Shown here: positions 21,419 through 34,041 of the stretch, one piece after another
How the letters are laid out: each line of letters opens with the position of its first letter
Numbering within the stretch: the stretch's first letter is position 1
Assembly (NCBI GenBank): GCA_037179335.1
Contig: JAKZHN010000009.1
Coordinates: 1,054,001-1,118,000, forward strand
Direction of reading: 5' to 3'
From: Cyclaneusma minus
Lineage: Eukaryota; Ascomycota; Leotiomycetes; Marthamycetales; Marthamycetaceae
Length of the DNA: 64,000 bases
The notes under the pieces: model-generated
Database searches by the model: none
Told to the model about the DNA's origin: nothing
What the model saw: only the letters and a program-made list of their open reading frames with translations
Position numbers and translations under genes: made by a program

Positions 21419-22493
21419 AGCCTGATCGGACTGTCCAGATGGTGGTGCTTTAGACCTTCGTCTGATTTATCTGGCATTTGAGATTTCTGGAGTCGGACAT
21501 GGCTGCATTGCGATGGAGTCTATGGTGGTTCGGATCTCGATGGCATCTGGTGTTCATGGCATGGCGTCCTCGGTGGTTTGCGATTCAACATGGTGGTTCA
21601 GAATTCGGGAGCGTCCGGCGTACTTACAACGGCATCCATGGCGTTTCTGGTCTTCATATGGTGGTTCGCAACACGAGACGGTCTGGCGTTCATACTCGCG
21701 CGCTTCTTCATTGCGTTGCCTTCTTCGTGCTCGGTTTCTAGACTTCAAATAGAGAATAGAGCATACCACCCATCACCTGCATGTCCCTTGTGATCGATAA
21801 GTGAAGCTCTAATGATGACTCGACGTGATTTCTGAACTCACAGCTGTCCTACTGACTTGCGCGGCAGATCCGAGAAGAGACCCAGGAAGCTCAGATACTC
21901 GCATTCACAGTGTGTCGCGTCAGCCACGTGACTGTAAGTTTGCAGTAGCTTCATCTGCGCCAAGATTCGGGCTGCTCTCAACGAAATGCGCATCAACAGC
22001 CCGAGTTATAACGGGAAAGGAAATGCGAAGAATTGACTAGGCAAAGCAGCAGTACACTACCAGAATCAAATTACCTTCGGTCAGCTTGCCGTGTTCAACT
22101 TTAACTCGAAAGACCTTCTGCAAGAGTCCCAAAGTGAAGAACGCTAGCGACCCCACCCTCTTGGCGCGTATTTCACCTAATCCTTGTAGGCAGCCATGTT
22201 CACAGTCAAGAAAACCCTCTGCAGCGCGACTCCCGCACCTCGTACCTCCGCAACATCCGCTCACCAGCTCTCCACCTTTCCTTCACCCGCAGCACTACAA
22301 CTTCGAGGTCTGATTCTCTGATCATACCTACGACAAGCATCCTGACAACTTCTCGAGCAACACTTGCTTTGCCCTAGGTACTCTCTTCCTTGCCAATATC
22401 AACTTCATCCGGGTAGGTAACACGAATCCTCGTCGTGTGAAGTCACAAGCCCAGTTACTCACGTCGAACAACAGCAACCTCCAAGCATTCACC
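21419..22493. other. Spacer, iterated short phrases, no gene
   Basis: From 21490 to 21700 the phrase atggtggttcg/atggcgt recurs about every 50-60 bp in degraded form. Nothing else is recognised until the pyrimidine-rich leader of member M. Confidence 0.4.
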
Positions 22494-23101
22494 ATGGCTC
22501 CCACTGCTCTCAGTCTCACGGCAAACGAGCAGAAACTTCTGCAGGCAGTCATCGCCGAGATGGGCAGCATGCCTCAGGTAAGTCCATCCACCCCAGTCCC
22601 ACTCCATCCCCAATTCTCATGTCTCTCTTCCAGATCAACTTCGACAAGGTCGCAGGTCGTGTCGGCTTCGCCTATGGTCGCAACGCCCGCTCTTCTTTCA
22701 AGAAGCTTTGGGAAAAGCTTCAGGGAGACAGCGCTGGTGCCAGCTCTGACGGTGCCACCACCACCCCTTCCAAGGGTACCAGGGGCGCAACCAAGAAGAC
22801 AGTCGGTCCCCGCAAGACTCCAGTCAAGGCCAACGCCGGTGGTCCCAAGGCCAAGGGCAAGAAGGCAGCCAAGAAAGACGACTCGGAGGCTGACAGCTAC
22901 GACGACAACAACGACAACGAGTCCCACTTGGATGAGGACTTCTTCGACGCCCCCGAGGATCACGATGCTGATGACGAGAATGCCAAGTTCCTTGGGATGG
23001 ACGCTGACGACTTCCGCAAGATCAAGGCTGAAGACGCCAAGAAGGACGCGCTTGCCGCCGAGGACGACGAGGAGGATGAAGAAGAATCCTACTACGGATA
23101 A
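22494..23101 (+). CDS. Array 1 member M: Myb-like domain with acidic tail
   Basis: Predicted 183 residues, exons 22494-22577 and 22634-23101. Domain: LTANEQKLLQAVIAEMGSMP, phase-0 intron at the shared site, then INFDKVAGRVGFAYGRNARS and SFKKLWEKLQ. A basic Lys/Gly/Pro segment (GATKKTVGPRKTPVK, KAKGKKAAKK) leads into a long acidic region (DEDFFDAPEDHDADDEN) and an end EEDEEESYYG. Diverged from A-K but clearly homologous by domain and intron. Confidence 0.85.
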
Positions 23102-23875
23102 GTGCTAGTCATCTTCTTTGGGTTCGAATTCTCCGGCTCAAGACAAAAAGCATGTCTTTGGTCCCTTCGGACAACTGCGGGAGTTTTCTCAACCATGGTT
23201 CTTTTTCTCGGGCGTTCGGGGTTGATGATTGATGATTGGGATGGACCCTTCGTACCGCGCTGGATTTTTCTTTGAGAGCAGCATCTCAACAATGGAAATG
23301 CCATTGAACACACTTCTTGCCCGTTCATTCCTCTTTGTGAAGCCATTCGCCATGATAACAGCAATCACCAGCTTATAGCCCACGAAGTTTGATCGTTGAC
23401 CATGCATAATGCATGCTGCAGCCCATCCGCGGCTGTCTTTGGCTTCTTTCCGAATGGATTGGCAAGATCAATCTTCCCAAATGAACGCTGCTGAAAGACT
23501 GTACTTTGACAATCCAGCAGCTGCCAGCTCTGCCGGGAGTCATTTGGATTTTAAATGCTGGACGTCTCCCATCATCCAACGCTCTTCCATATGTCCACGA
23601 AGAGCCACTGAACATCTCTCAGCTCCCTCTTCCGTCAACAGCTCAGAGACTTCAGTCAGGCTCTGCAACAGCGGACATCAACACCTTGACATCATCTCAG
23701 TTTCTCTTCCTTCGAAGCTGAATCCGAGTTTCTCCGCTTGCACGTGACTCCAGACACGTGACCCTCAGCCATCGTCAACTTCGGTCATCTTTGCAACATC
23801 TCCTGGACTCGTCAAGACTTCGCTCCCAGCATCTTCCATCAACAACCCAGTATTCGTCTCAGTACCACCGGCAAG
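23102..23875. other. Spacer with two CACGTGA sites before member N
   Basis: 3' flank of M and promoter of N. Two E-box-like sites (cacgtgac at about 23743 and 23755) lie 120-135 bp before the N start. No gene. Confidence 0.4.
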
Positions 23876-24901
23876 ATGTCCAAAGCCACCACCGAGGACC
23901 AGTTCAAGTTCCTCATCAGCTGCATCCGCTTCAGCAACAACGGCAAGGTGGGCTTCCCTTCCACTGCCTCTCCATCTATCTCCCAACTAATAACATCAGG
24001 TCGACTTCGGCGAAGTAGCCAAAGAATGCTCCATCGTCAGCAAAGGCGCCGCGTAAGTCCTTCCTTGCCCCTATTCCCACTCTTAACCCCAGGCCCTGAT
24101 ACTAACACAGCCCTTCTCTACAGAGCCAAGCGCTACGAACGCCTCATGAAAGCCCACGACCTCAAGCCCTCCTCCGGCTCCGTCTCCCGCGCCCCTGCCC
24201 GCACCAGCAGTCTCAAAGGCGGCGAGCCCAGCCGCAAGAAAGCCAAGCTAGCCGATTCCCCCTCCGCCTCCACCTCCGCCGGCCCCGCCGCCGACGACGA
24301 CGAAGAAATCAAAACCGAGAACACCTCGCAGCACTTGGACAACTTGGAGCACTTGGAGCATCTGGTCGTGAAAGAAGAATCCCAGACCGGCTCACCACTG
24401 CAATCTCAAGCTCAGCTTGGCGACGGGATTCAAGTCACGGACAGGCAAGCGACTGTGCCACGATCGGAGACTCCGCTCGAAGTCGATGCTGAGGGTGATG
24501 CTGAGTGTGAGGAATTCTACGATATGCCGATCTGCACGGCTCCGGGTACGGCATACCATGCAGCTGATTTTGGCAGTGGTATGGAGAACTATGGCTTTGG
24601 TGCAGGATCCATGCATGGCCATTCGCATGCTCATAATGGAGGCTTCGGCACCTCGATGGGCGGAGGGATGCAAAATGGCGGAGGGCTTTATGGCTATCAT
24701 GATGTCTATGGACTTGGTGGACTTGGGGCTGGTGCTGGTACTGCTGGTGCGGATGCGATGCGAGTTGCGGAGGCGTATGGCGGCTTCGAAAGGGGCTTGA
24801 ACTCGGGCTTCAACTCGAACTCGAGCTCGGGTTTGAACTTGGCGGGACGGGGGAATGCGGGTGGTGTCGGGAGCATTGTGGTCGTTGATGATGAGCCTTG
24901 A
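23876..24901 (+). CDS. Array 1 member N: fungal Myb-like DNA-binding protein
   Basis: Predicted 300 residues, exons 23876-23947, 24000-24052 and 24124-24901. The domain is the most canonical here: TTEDQFKFLISCIRFSNNGK, phase-0 intron, VDFGEVAKECSIVSKGAA, a second intron inside the last helix, then AKRYERLMKAHDL. This matches the common fungal Myb-like domain, and is the anchor by which I classify the whole array. Downstream: a basic patch (PSRKKAKL), an acidic/Gln segment and a Gly/His/Asn-rich low-complexity C-terminus (about residues 205-290). Likely nuclear. Confidence 0.88.
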   Translation: MSKATTEDQFKFLISCIRFSNNGKVGFPSTASPSISQLITSGRLRRSSQRMLHRQQRRRVSPSLPLFPLLTPGPDTNTALLYRAKRYERLMKAHDLKPSSGSVSRAPARTSSLKGGEPSRKKAKLADSPSASTSAGPAADDDEEIKTENTSQHLDNLEHLEHLVVKEESQTGSPLQSQAQLGDGIQVTDRQATVPRSETPLEVDAEGDAECEEFYDMPICTAPGTAYHAADFGSGMENYGFGAGSMHGHSHAHNGGFGTSMGGGMQNGGGLYGYHDVYGLGGLGAGAGTAGADAMRVAEAYGGFERGLNSGFNSNSSSGLNLAGRGNAGGVGSIVVVDDEP

Positions 24902-26917
24902 GTCTTTCCGTCTTGTGGGACTTGATTATGCGGCAGGGGGTGAATGACGGACCAGCTGGTGTGGAGGTCTTGATGAGAAACTTTCTGTGTGCAAAAGTTG
25001 TTGTGCCGGTGGTTTCCATCTTCTTGCTCTCCCTCCCAGTATGACATTTCTCTCAAAAGATCTGCATTCTTGATCTAGGCGTTCCGGGCGTTCCGCAATG
25101 GTCTTCCAAGACGTGACGTGATCAGGGGCGTAGGATAATCTTTCTCAGTCCTTCTAGGAAATCGCTCTTCTGGAAGGATTAGATAGCTATCATAGCAGCC
25201 CCCTGAGCACTTAATGAGGCTTCTCTCCGTCGTCCCTTTTAGCTCAAGTGTCATGTCTGTCCGCCGGAGCTAACTGAGTCGCCCGCGAAGGCTTAAAAGT
25301 GCGAAACCTTCCACCTGAACTCTGTAGCAGATCATCCTGAGTAAGTTCAGCCGGAGCAACTCTCGTAGAAGTAGTGAGATTAAGGTTGGGGTTCCACATG
25401 TTTCTCCAACTTTTCCCAGGGGCAGGGGCGGCTCGGCCCATCGGAGGAGCATATGTGACCCGATATAGGGGAAACCGTTTTCGGGCACCCCTATTTCAAC
25501 GACATGCCATTATTGAAAGTCAACAGAAGGTCAACAAATCTTTCTTTGTTTAGACCTTTTGCTATCCCTGAGACACATCATGCTAGCCTCAAAGAGATTC
25601 TTATCAATTTGCTTGCTTAACCCAAACTGTGCATAACGGGGTTCTGTGTTCATTGCTGACACTGATACGAGCTGGCAACCTGCACGTGATGTCTCCAACG
25701 CCCAATGTCCATCGTTCATCATTGTGGAAAGCTGAAAGTAACGGTCTAGATTTGTAGCATTGGAAGTCATCATGGTGTGTTTCCTCAGCTTCGTGGGGTA
25801 GCCCGTTGTTGAACCCGCCAAAAAGCTTGATTTCCCAAGTTAAAGTCGAACCCCGCTCGGTAGGAATTTTGGCGTCTTAGATCGAAGAGGTGATCAGAGC
25901 TTCGCTTGCCGTTAGCGCCAAATTGTCGTACGGGGTCGGTCGTATACAGTTTTTTTGCAGCGCCTCCAACTCGCCCGATGACGCCTCGATGTCTCAATGT
26001 CTTGAGTTTAGGTTAGGGTATCCTTCCCAGAGATTTCGGATTAAAAACCTGATCTCAGGACGTCCCAGCCTCCCAACTCCTTTGTTTTCCATCCTGAGCC
26101 AAAAGTTTCAAGATTATAGCTATCCCTTGATCTAGAACGAGCTTGGAGGAGCCCCCAGTCTCCATACCTCGTCGTATCTTGTCTGTAATCCGAATGTTCT
26201 CGTGATGTCTGCCTTCGTTTTCTGTGTCCTCTCGGCCGCCCTGTGAACCCGTTCGAGACTCCATTTCCCCGTCCGTCATAGATCAGTGATATAAACTTCA
26301 GTCGACATCTACGTATCGCCCACCTCCATACTGCGACAATGCTACCGCCTCCCATTATCTCTTACTGGCTTCGAAGAGCTCCCACCTTTGGAAGAACCTT
26401 GTACCAATATCCCCGCCTCGCCCACGGCTTGGGAAGAAAGTTCTTCCTAGTGGGCGAGTAGATACTATTGTCCCTATTGATAGCCCGCAACACGCTAGTC
26501 TTCGCCTTACGGCGTGGTTGTTCGCGACCCGGAGTCGTAGCATAAAACTCGACTCCGCCGATCCCTCAAGCTCCTCCCTCCTCCTTCAACAACCAACCTC
26601 CGACAACGACAACCCAACACCACCCTCTCATCTGCGAAATACCCGGCCACGCCAACCCCACCTTGACCTGACCGTGCCTCGCAGCTACTGCTAGCTTCAA
26701 ATCCCGGTACTCGATCCGGCACGCAAGCTCCCTCCGCGCCGACCTCGACTCCCGAGCTTAGATCTTCGCTTAGATCTTCGACCCCACCTTTGCGCGACGC
26801 GTCTTCCTCAAGCTCACGCTCACCTGCGCCTAGGCTCAGCTCTACCACCCTCAACAACAACAACGACTACAACAAGTTCACACAAGCGGTCTTTCTCAAC
26901 ACAAGAAATCAGTCACC
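24902..26917. other. Intergenic, no gene recognised
   Basis: About 2 kb between N and O. Frames are short and overlapping; the last 350 bp are C/T- and CAAC-rich, consistent with the leader of O. I see no transposon ends. Confidence 0.45.
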
Positions 26918-29389
26918 ATGCCTTCCGTCATGCACACTGGTGCTGGTCGCGGCAAGACGGCCATCCAGGCTCACAAGACCAGAAGCCGCAAGGCAAACAA
27001 TGCTCGCGCAGCTTCTTCCGACTACGAGTCCACTCCACCTCGTCGTCCTCAGACTGGTAGGTCACCGATTGTGCAAACATTCCATCGCAATGAATGCTGA
27101 CTTTTCTCCCAGGTGGCAAGGTGCTCCCACCGACCCCCCAGACCGGCGGCAAGGCACCTGTGACCCCCATCGTCCATGGTGGCCGCGGCCCTGGCCGATT
27201 TCTTCTCCACTGGACTGGTAAGTCGCGAGTTTCTTTTCTTCGTATATGCCGAACTCGGACTTGGACGAGTCAGGACGAAATTCCGTGCCAGTATTGAGAG
27301 CCTATCTGGTCCCCCCCGAGCTTGCTGTGCGATGTTGGATCGGCTCGGATGCAATTTGCATTTGTTTTCCCAAATGCGGCTGGGTCCTTTGGGTGGAACG
27401 ACGTCCCAGAAATGTGTTCCGTTTGTTTGGGATGACGTTTTCCCCAATTTGCATTCTTTCCAGGTACCCATAATCAATTGGATGTCTGGACACCGATATG
27501 ATTGGGAACCTGGAATGAGTTCTCGTCCCGAAGAAAGCAGATGGCATCGAGAAGTCTCTTGGTGCTAGCTTTTGTAGGCTATGCTCAGAACACTCGGATG
27601 TCTTGGTTTCTTTTTCTTCTGGCAGTCACAATCCCCAGTCTAGTCTGTTGCTAACAGTTTATCAACAGAGAACATGGACCGCATCGTCCTCCTCAATCTG
27701 GTGTACGCCCTCGAAGTTGCCGGAACCAAGATCCCCTGGGACGACGTCGCCAAGCGCCTCGCTGGTCCAAGAGTCAGCGGCAAGGCTGTCACTCAACATG
27801 TGAACAAGATTCGTGCCACGAACTTGAAGGCCGGCGCTGCCATTCCTCCCATCGCTGGCATGGCTGGTCATGGATCTCGAGAGATTCGCGCTGTCCGTGC
27901 TGCTCTCGATGTCAGCACCAACACCGTCAAGTTCGTCCAGGTCGGCTGGAATGAAGACATGAGGCCCTACTACGATCCCAACGGCGTCAAGCCCATCAAC
28001 CAGTCATTCGATGTGGATCCCAAGGTGGTCTCGAAGGCTCGGGATACCGTCTTGGCCGACTTGAACGAGGTTGCTCGCCTCAATGCTGGAACCACGGCGC
28101 CGATCATCGTCCGACCCAACATCCGAGACCGTGAAGGACCCAAGACCTACGTCCAACACCAAGTCAACGATGACAGATCCAGGTCTCGCAACCGTGGATC
28201 TAGGTCTGCCGCCGTCACCAAGAAGAAGGCTGCACCCAAGCGCAAGTCAGCGCGCCGCAACAACCGGAAGGTCATCAAGGACGAGTCGGAATCCGAGGAG
28301 GAATTCGATGATGTTGAGTCCGTGACCACCGAAGACGACTACCAAGGCGGGTCCGTCTACGGTGGTGGTGATGATGATGAATCTGTGGTGGATGCCGGTC
28401 AAGACGAAGACATGGATCTGGGCGACCCTGCTGCTGAGGAAGCTGTCATCCCCGCCTTCCACTACCAGCGCAACGGCACGGTGGTTTTCCGAGTCAACTC
28501 GGTTCACCTCCGCAACTTGCGCGATCTCGGCGCCATCAAACCAGTGCTCGAGAACGCCCCCGGAATTGCACAATCGGTCGAGGAGGAGATTGTCCAGCCA
28601 CACGTAGGCGAGCCTGTTGAAGATTCCGAGCCTGCTGAAGCCTTCAAGAATGAGTACGCTCTGATCCCCAAGGGCGAAAACTTCCAGTACGAGGCCGAGC
28701 GCGAATTCCAGCTCGAAGTCCAGTCGCCCGGAGCCGACAACCAGGCTTTCGGAAACTTCGACCAGAATGTTCCGTACAACAACAACGGATTTGACCCCGC
28801 CCAATTCCATTACCCCTACAATGGTTTTCCCAGTGACAACACCCTCGCTGTCGGCGGCAACTTCGATGATTCCAACCAGCAGTTCGATGGCTTCCCCGCT
28901 GCAAACAACTACGACGCTCCCGCCAACGGCTTTGGAGGTAACAACCCCGATCTCAACCACGTTGAGAACTTCTTCCAAGGCCAAGCGCCTGCTGACGGCA
29001 ACATGGGCTTTGGCAATGCTTCGACCTATGGCCAAGCCCCTGGTGGCGGCAACATGGGCTTTGGCAATGCTTCGACCTATGGCCAAGCCCCTGGTGGCGG
29101 CAACATGGGCTTCGGCAACCTGTCTTACCCTGGACAAGCTCCAGCCAGCGGCAACATGGCCTTTGGAGATGCGGCTTACCCTGGACAAGCTCCCGCCAGT
29201 GACAACATGGGCTTCGGAAACTTCGACTCCCATGGACAAGCTCCGGTCGGTGGGAACATGGGATTCGACAACCCATACTGGAACAACTACGACAACCCAT
29301 ACTATGGCATGGCGCCAGCTGTTCCCGCCGAGGAGACCGAGGAGGAACTGCGTCAACGAAGGATCGCCGAATGGGAAAACTCGAAATAG
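26918..29389 (+). CDS. Myb-like domain protein O with prion-like repeat tail
   Basis: Predicted 654 residues from exons 26918-27056, 27113-27217 and 27669-29389; the second intron is long (451 bp). Residues about 82-135 resemble the Myb-like domain in a diverged form (ENMDRIVLLNLVYALEVAGT, IPWDDVAKRL, SGKAVTQHVNKIRATN), without the intron that splits it in A-N. A basic stretch (KKKAAPKRKSARRNNRK) and acidic linker follow. The C-terminal third is Asn/Gly/Phe/Gln-rich and holds six 17-residue repeats (GQAPGGGNMGFGNASTY type). It ends in a short charged helix (EETEEELRQRRIAEWENSK). Nuclear, condensate-forming behaviour is an inference from composition. Confidence 0.82.
28979..29280 (+). repeat. 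51-bp coding minisatellite in gene O
   Basis: Six in-frame copies of a 51-bp unit. Copies one to three are nearly identical (caagcccctggtggcggcaa), the later ones diverged, and the last is partial. Unit length is a multiple of three, so copy changes preserve frame. Confidence 0.85.
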
Positions 29390-31957
29390 AGTGTCCTACC
29401 CTATCATTAGCAGCACCCAGTCGTCTCATCGACTGTTACGTCGTAGAACCTGACAATTGCGCAGTCTGTCACAGCTGGTGGCTCCCGACCATCTGGAGAT
29501 CATCTCAGCTTCGGCAGCACTCTTTTTGTTCGCATCTGCACTCTCTTCACGGCGTTCCGGGCTTGAAAATCTTCGCTATTTTCGTCTTTTCGAGCGCAGC
29601 GTTGATTTTCGACCTGATCATCTGATGGATCAAGGAGGCGTTTCCTAAGTACTCCATGGCGTTCGGACGGGCGCCAAAAATTCATTCCCCTTTTCTTATT
29701 TTTCATGCGCAGCGATGGATTTCGACCTGATGGATAGTGGACATCTTGCGTGGCGTTCAAGGCGTTTCGGACGTCTTCGCCATCTTCGTCTATTCGAGCG
29801 CGGAGTTCACTTCAACCTGGTGGATGCGAGGATGGCGACTCTCTGGCATATGGGCGTTCAGAGGTGGCTTTCATCGAGAATCTCAAGGCTGACTCGATTT
29901 CAATGGGCGTTTCGCAACCTTCGTCTCTTCAAACATGATTCATTGCCAACCTAAGTTGGCTGTTCTCGACTTCTTCGACATGGAGAACTCGGATCGCTGG
30001 AAACACCTCACCGCAACTCTCTCTGACCGGTCCGGTATCCGAGTATCGACATCCGACGGTGTGAATAAGGAGGAACCAACACAGAACCTAAACAGAACAA
30101 AATTAGATATGATTCTGCCTCATACTTGTTCCGCAATATGTACATTCGTGAAGTGCTCGTGAAATGACCGCCCGGAAATTTGCAAAAACGCCATAAGGAT
30201 AAGTCTGCCCTTGGAAGAAGAACGCCGGAAAGGTGAGTGTGAAGCTGGAGGTTGCCTGCAGTGAAGAGCGAAGAGAGAAAGATGAGTATTCCTTCAGATG
30301 ATGGTTGCTGGTTCATCCACTGACTCTTGACTAGTTTCGCCCGTGCTGACCTGTTCAGCCTCAGAAGTCAGAGAGTGCCAAACCAAAGAGGTGAGGAAGA
30401 CTTATCTCAGAGGATATACTTATAGGAGCAGCTTTGCGGGCTACAGCTATGCCAACTGGTGACAACGAGTGTGAATCACCGTGTGGATTGATTGGCGTGA
30501 CTGAGGTGATCCGGGTTTGTCAGTGACTGAGTTCATCATCAGCCTGCATAGGAAGCGCGAGATCAGCGGTATCGAGTTGACCAGAACGGGCGTTTTCAGG
30601 CGAAACCTTTGAGGATCTTCAAGTTGACCGTGGTCATGGTGATCATACTGAAAGGTTTCGGCTTACATAAGCCCTTCTTCTTCAACTGGCGTCTGAAATA
30701 TCGGTCTGATGGGAGTGAAGATTCGGTAAGGCGGTAGAAAGTCGGCTTTCGAGCAACTCAGACAAGAAAAATCACAAAGATGGTTGAACTTGCAGTTTGA
30801 AGGACCAGTTTGATCTGGATCCGGTGTTGACATATATTGGTATTCCGCCAAAGAAGAAAGCCTCTTGTTTCACTGTTAAGCGAACGAATTGCGTAATGTC
30901 GACCTCGCATCCGCCACCACCTTCACTCTGCCCCTTTCGGAAGCCAATGAACGGAAAACAGGTGATGCACAAAGGACCAAATAGACGAGGACCAAGGTAT
31001 TGTATAAGTTCCAAGGCATGACGTATAGTAAGCTGACTACATGAAGGGAAATAAACTTGGTCTTCAGAGTATTGGCGGAAACTTCAACCACAGATTGGAC
31101 GTGGGTGTAGCCTCGAATTGCCCGGGCGAAGTGGTATAGCAACGCCGATTTTCTTAATACTGCTCATACTGGAGGTGTGCTCGATCTGTACAATAGACAA
31201 CTCGACAAGCCTAGCAGAAAGAAATGGACGCTTTTGAAAAGACACTATTGAAGAAGCACCCTTTGAAGAAACACGAAAACACGATCTGGGCACGACGCGG
31301 GTCGGTCAGCTGAGCAAAGATACTTTCAGGGACAACTGTAGAAGGAATCTTGGGCATTCTCATTTCAACAGGGAATCGAGCGCCGGAAAATCTGAGCAAC
31401 AAGGCCAGACCGATGCCTTGCGGTTTCCAAGCGATATTGACCCTGACTGCCCCCGTGGGTGATTTCTACTGCATCGAAACTTCGACTTGGCAGCTTCTGC
31501 TATTTCTTCCTGGAACCAGAGACGACTACTTGTGCGTCATTTGGCCGCTAAGACGATGAAAGCAATGAGGCAGAATCCATTGAACATCGCTGTATCGAAC
31601 AATGGTTCGATGGCGAAAACCTTCGTTGGGTTGAGGGTAAGGGGGTCGCAAACGAAGAGATGAAGGTGAGATTCGCAGTGGAAGTTTTTCTACTCGCAGT
31701 TCTGGAGCCGAATACCTGGACTGTCCCGAATCACCTGAACCAATTTGGCAGCAAGTCTGGAGAGATAATGAGGGATTGTTCAAATCAAGAGCAACACAAA
31801 TTCCAGGATTGCGAAATGCATCCATGGTTGATGATGAGCGAGGGTTATCTGAGCTCCGATGTTGTTGGAGATCTGGAGCATCGGGCCGGCATTTTTGCCG
31901 AGAGCCCATCAGTCCAAGCCTAAACGGGCGTTAGCTCGAAGTCAGTGCTCTGTCCAT
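29390..31957. other. Intergenic, no gene recognised
   Basis: About 2.6 kb between O and HSP60. Around 29540-29640 and 29740-29850 there is a degraded direct repeat (cgtctattcgagcgc..ttcgacctg.tgatg). Several 60-130 codon frames occur but none has a domain or splice continuation. A lost transposon or long non-coding RNA cannot be excluded. Confidence 0.4.
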
Positions 31958-32000
31958 ATTTCGAACATTCTGGATAGCTTCAAGCTCGAAATTTTTTGAG
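31958..32000 (+). promoter_or_regulatory. Candidate heat-shock elements before HSP60
   Basis: TTTCGAACATTCTGG and, just after, CTTCAAGCTCGAAATTTTTTG give inverted nGAAn pentamers 135-175 bp before the HSP60 start, as expected for heat-shock-factor control of this chaperonin. Confidence 0.55.
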
Positions 32001-32132
32001 CATCAACTTTCGCCTCTCCCGCAACACCAATTCATCTCGAGAATTGTGTATTTTCTGCCATTTAAGAGTCTCGTTCTCTTACTTCTCCGCAGAGCGATAT
32101 TACGACAGAATCCTTTTTAATTCACAGTCAAG

Positions 32133-34041
32133 ATGCAGCGCGCGTTGACATCCCGAGCTCGGACTTCGGTGGCCTCGAGCTCGAAGCTCCTTCGTCCTCA
32201 CCAGCAGTTGCGATTTGCTCACAAGGTGAGAATATGGTTCCTCGATCGTGTCCTTAGTAGCATTGGCTAAACTGATCCATTACTTCAGGATCTCAAATTC
32301 GGTGTTGAAGCCAGAGCATCTCTGCTTGCCGGTGTTGATACTTTGGCAAAGGCTGTTTCCACAACCTTGGGACCCAAGGGACGAAATGTATTGATTGAGT
32401 CGAGTTATGGATCGCCAAAGATCACCAAGGGTATATCTCTATCACTCCCCGCGTAAAGACTTAAGGCTCACGATAATTTGCAGATGGTGTTACTGTCGCG
32501 CGAGCTATTACCCTGAAGGACAAGTTCGAGAACCTCGGTGCCCGCCTCCTCCAGGATGTCGCATCGAAGACCAACGAGACTGCTGGTGATGGAACCACTA
32601 CCGCCACTGTTCTCGCTCGCGCCATCTTCTCCGAGACCGTCAAGAACGTTGCCGCCGGCTGCAACCCAATGGACCTCCGAAGAGGTACTCAGGCTGCCGT
32701 CGAGGCCGTTGTTGAGTTCTTGCAAGCAAACAAGCGCGATATTACCACCAGCGAGGAGATTGCTCAGGTCGCCACTATCAGTGCCAACGGAGATACCCAC
32801 ATTGGAAAGCTGATCGCAAATGCCATGGAGAAGGTCGGAAAGGAGGGTGTCATTACTGTTAAGGAGGGCAAGACCATGGAAGATGAGCTCGAGGTTACCG
32901 AGGGTATGCGCTTCGACCGCGGCTTCGTTTCGCCATACTTCATTACCGATGCCAAGTCGCAAAAGGTCGAATTCGAGAAGCCCTTGATCCTGCTTTCCGA
33001 GAAGAAGATCTCTGCTGTCCAGGACATCATCCCCGCTCTGGAAGCCTCTACCCAACTCCGCCGACCTCTCGTTATCATCGCTGAGGACATTGATGGCGAG
33101 GCTCTCGCTGTCTGCATCCTGAACAAGCTCCGTGGTCAACTGCAAGTGGCTGCCGTCAAGGCACCCGGTTTCGGTGACAACCGCAAGTCTATCCTCGGAG
33201 ATCTCGGTGTCCTGACCAACGGAACTGTTTTCACCGATGAGCTTGACATCAAGCTTGAGAAGGCGACCCCCGACATGCTCGGATCTACTGGTTCTATTAC
33301 CATCACCAAGGAGGACACCATCATCCTCAACGGAGAGGGATCCAAGGACGCCATCACCCAGCGATGCGAACAGATCCGTGGTGTTATGAATGACCCCACT
33401 ACTTCCGACTACGAGAAGGAGAAGCTCCAGGAGCGTCTTGCTAAGTTGTCCGGAGGTGTTGCTGTCATCAAGGTTGGTGGAGCATCTGAGGTTGAGGTTG
33501 GTGAGAAGAAGGACCGATTCGTCGATGCTTTGAACGCCACCCGTGCCGCCGTCGAGGAGGGTATCCTGCCAGGTGGTGGAACTGCTCTTCTCAAGGCCGC
33601 CAGCCAAGCCCTTGGCAACGTTAAGCCAGAAAACTTCGACCAGCAACTCGGTGTTAGCATCATCAAGAGTGCTATCACCAAGCCTGCCCGCAAGATCGTC
33701 GAGAACGCCGGCCTTGAGGGTAGCGTTGTCGTTGGCAAGCTGATGGATGAGTTCGGAACCGACTTCAACTATGGGTTCAACAGCGCCAAGGGCGAGTACA
33801 CTGACATGATCGCTTCCGGAATTGTTGACCCATTCAAGGTTGTCCGCACTGCTCTGGTTGATGCCAGCGGTGTTGCTTCGTTACTCGGAACGACTGAGGT
33901 TGCGATAGTTGAGGCGGAGGACAAGACTGCACCAGCTATGCCGGGTGGTGGTATGGGTGGTATGGGAGGGTAAGTCTTCTCTCTGTCTTCACATTGTAGT
34001 CTTACTAACTTTGCAATCTTAGAATGGGTGGAATGATGTAA
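32133..34041 (+). CDS. HSP60: Mitochondrial chaperonin HSP60
   Basis: GroEL-type chaperonin folding imported proteins in the mitochondrial matrix. Four exons: 32133-32225, 32289-32430, 32484-33969 and 34023-34041, giving 579 residues. The first exon is an Arg/Ser-rich presequence (MQRALTSRARTSVASSSKLL) ending at RFAHK, where the mature chain DLKFGVEARA starts. The ATP-site region TTLGPKGRNVLIE and the DGVTVARAI and GDGTTTATVLAR motifs follow. The last exon, only 19 bp, supplies the typical Gly-Met repeat end GGMGGMM; without splicing the frame stops one residue later at GG. Length and motifs are normal for the family. Confidence 0.98.

Noticed and set aside
24902..26917. Search for transposon ends or RNA genes in the 2-kb gap
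   Set aside because: No inverted repeats, tRNA or conserved RNA signature found by eye.
28247..29356. 369-codon minus-strand open frame antisense to gene O
   Set aside because: It mirrors the coding bias and 51-bp repeat of O; no domain and no splice or start context.
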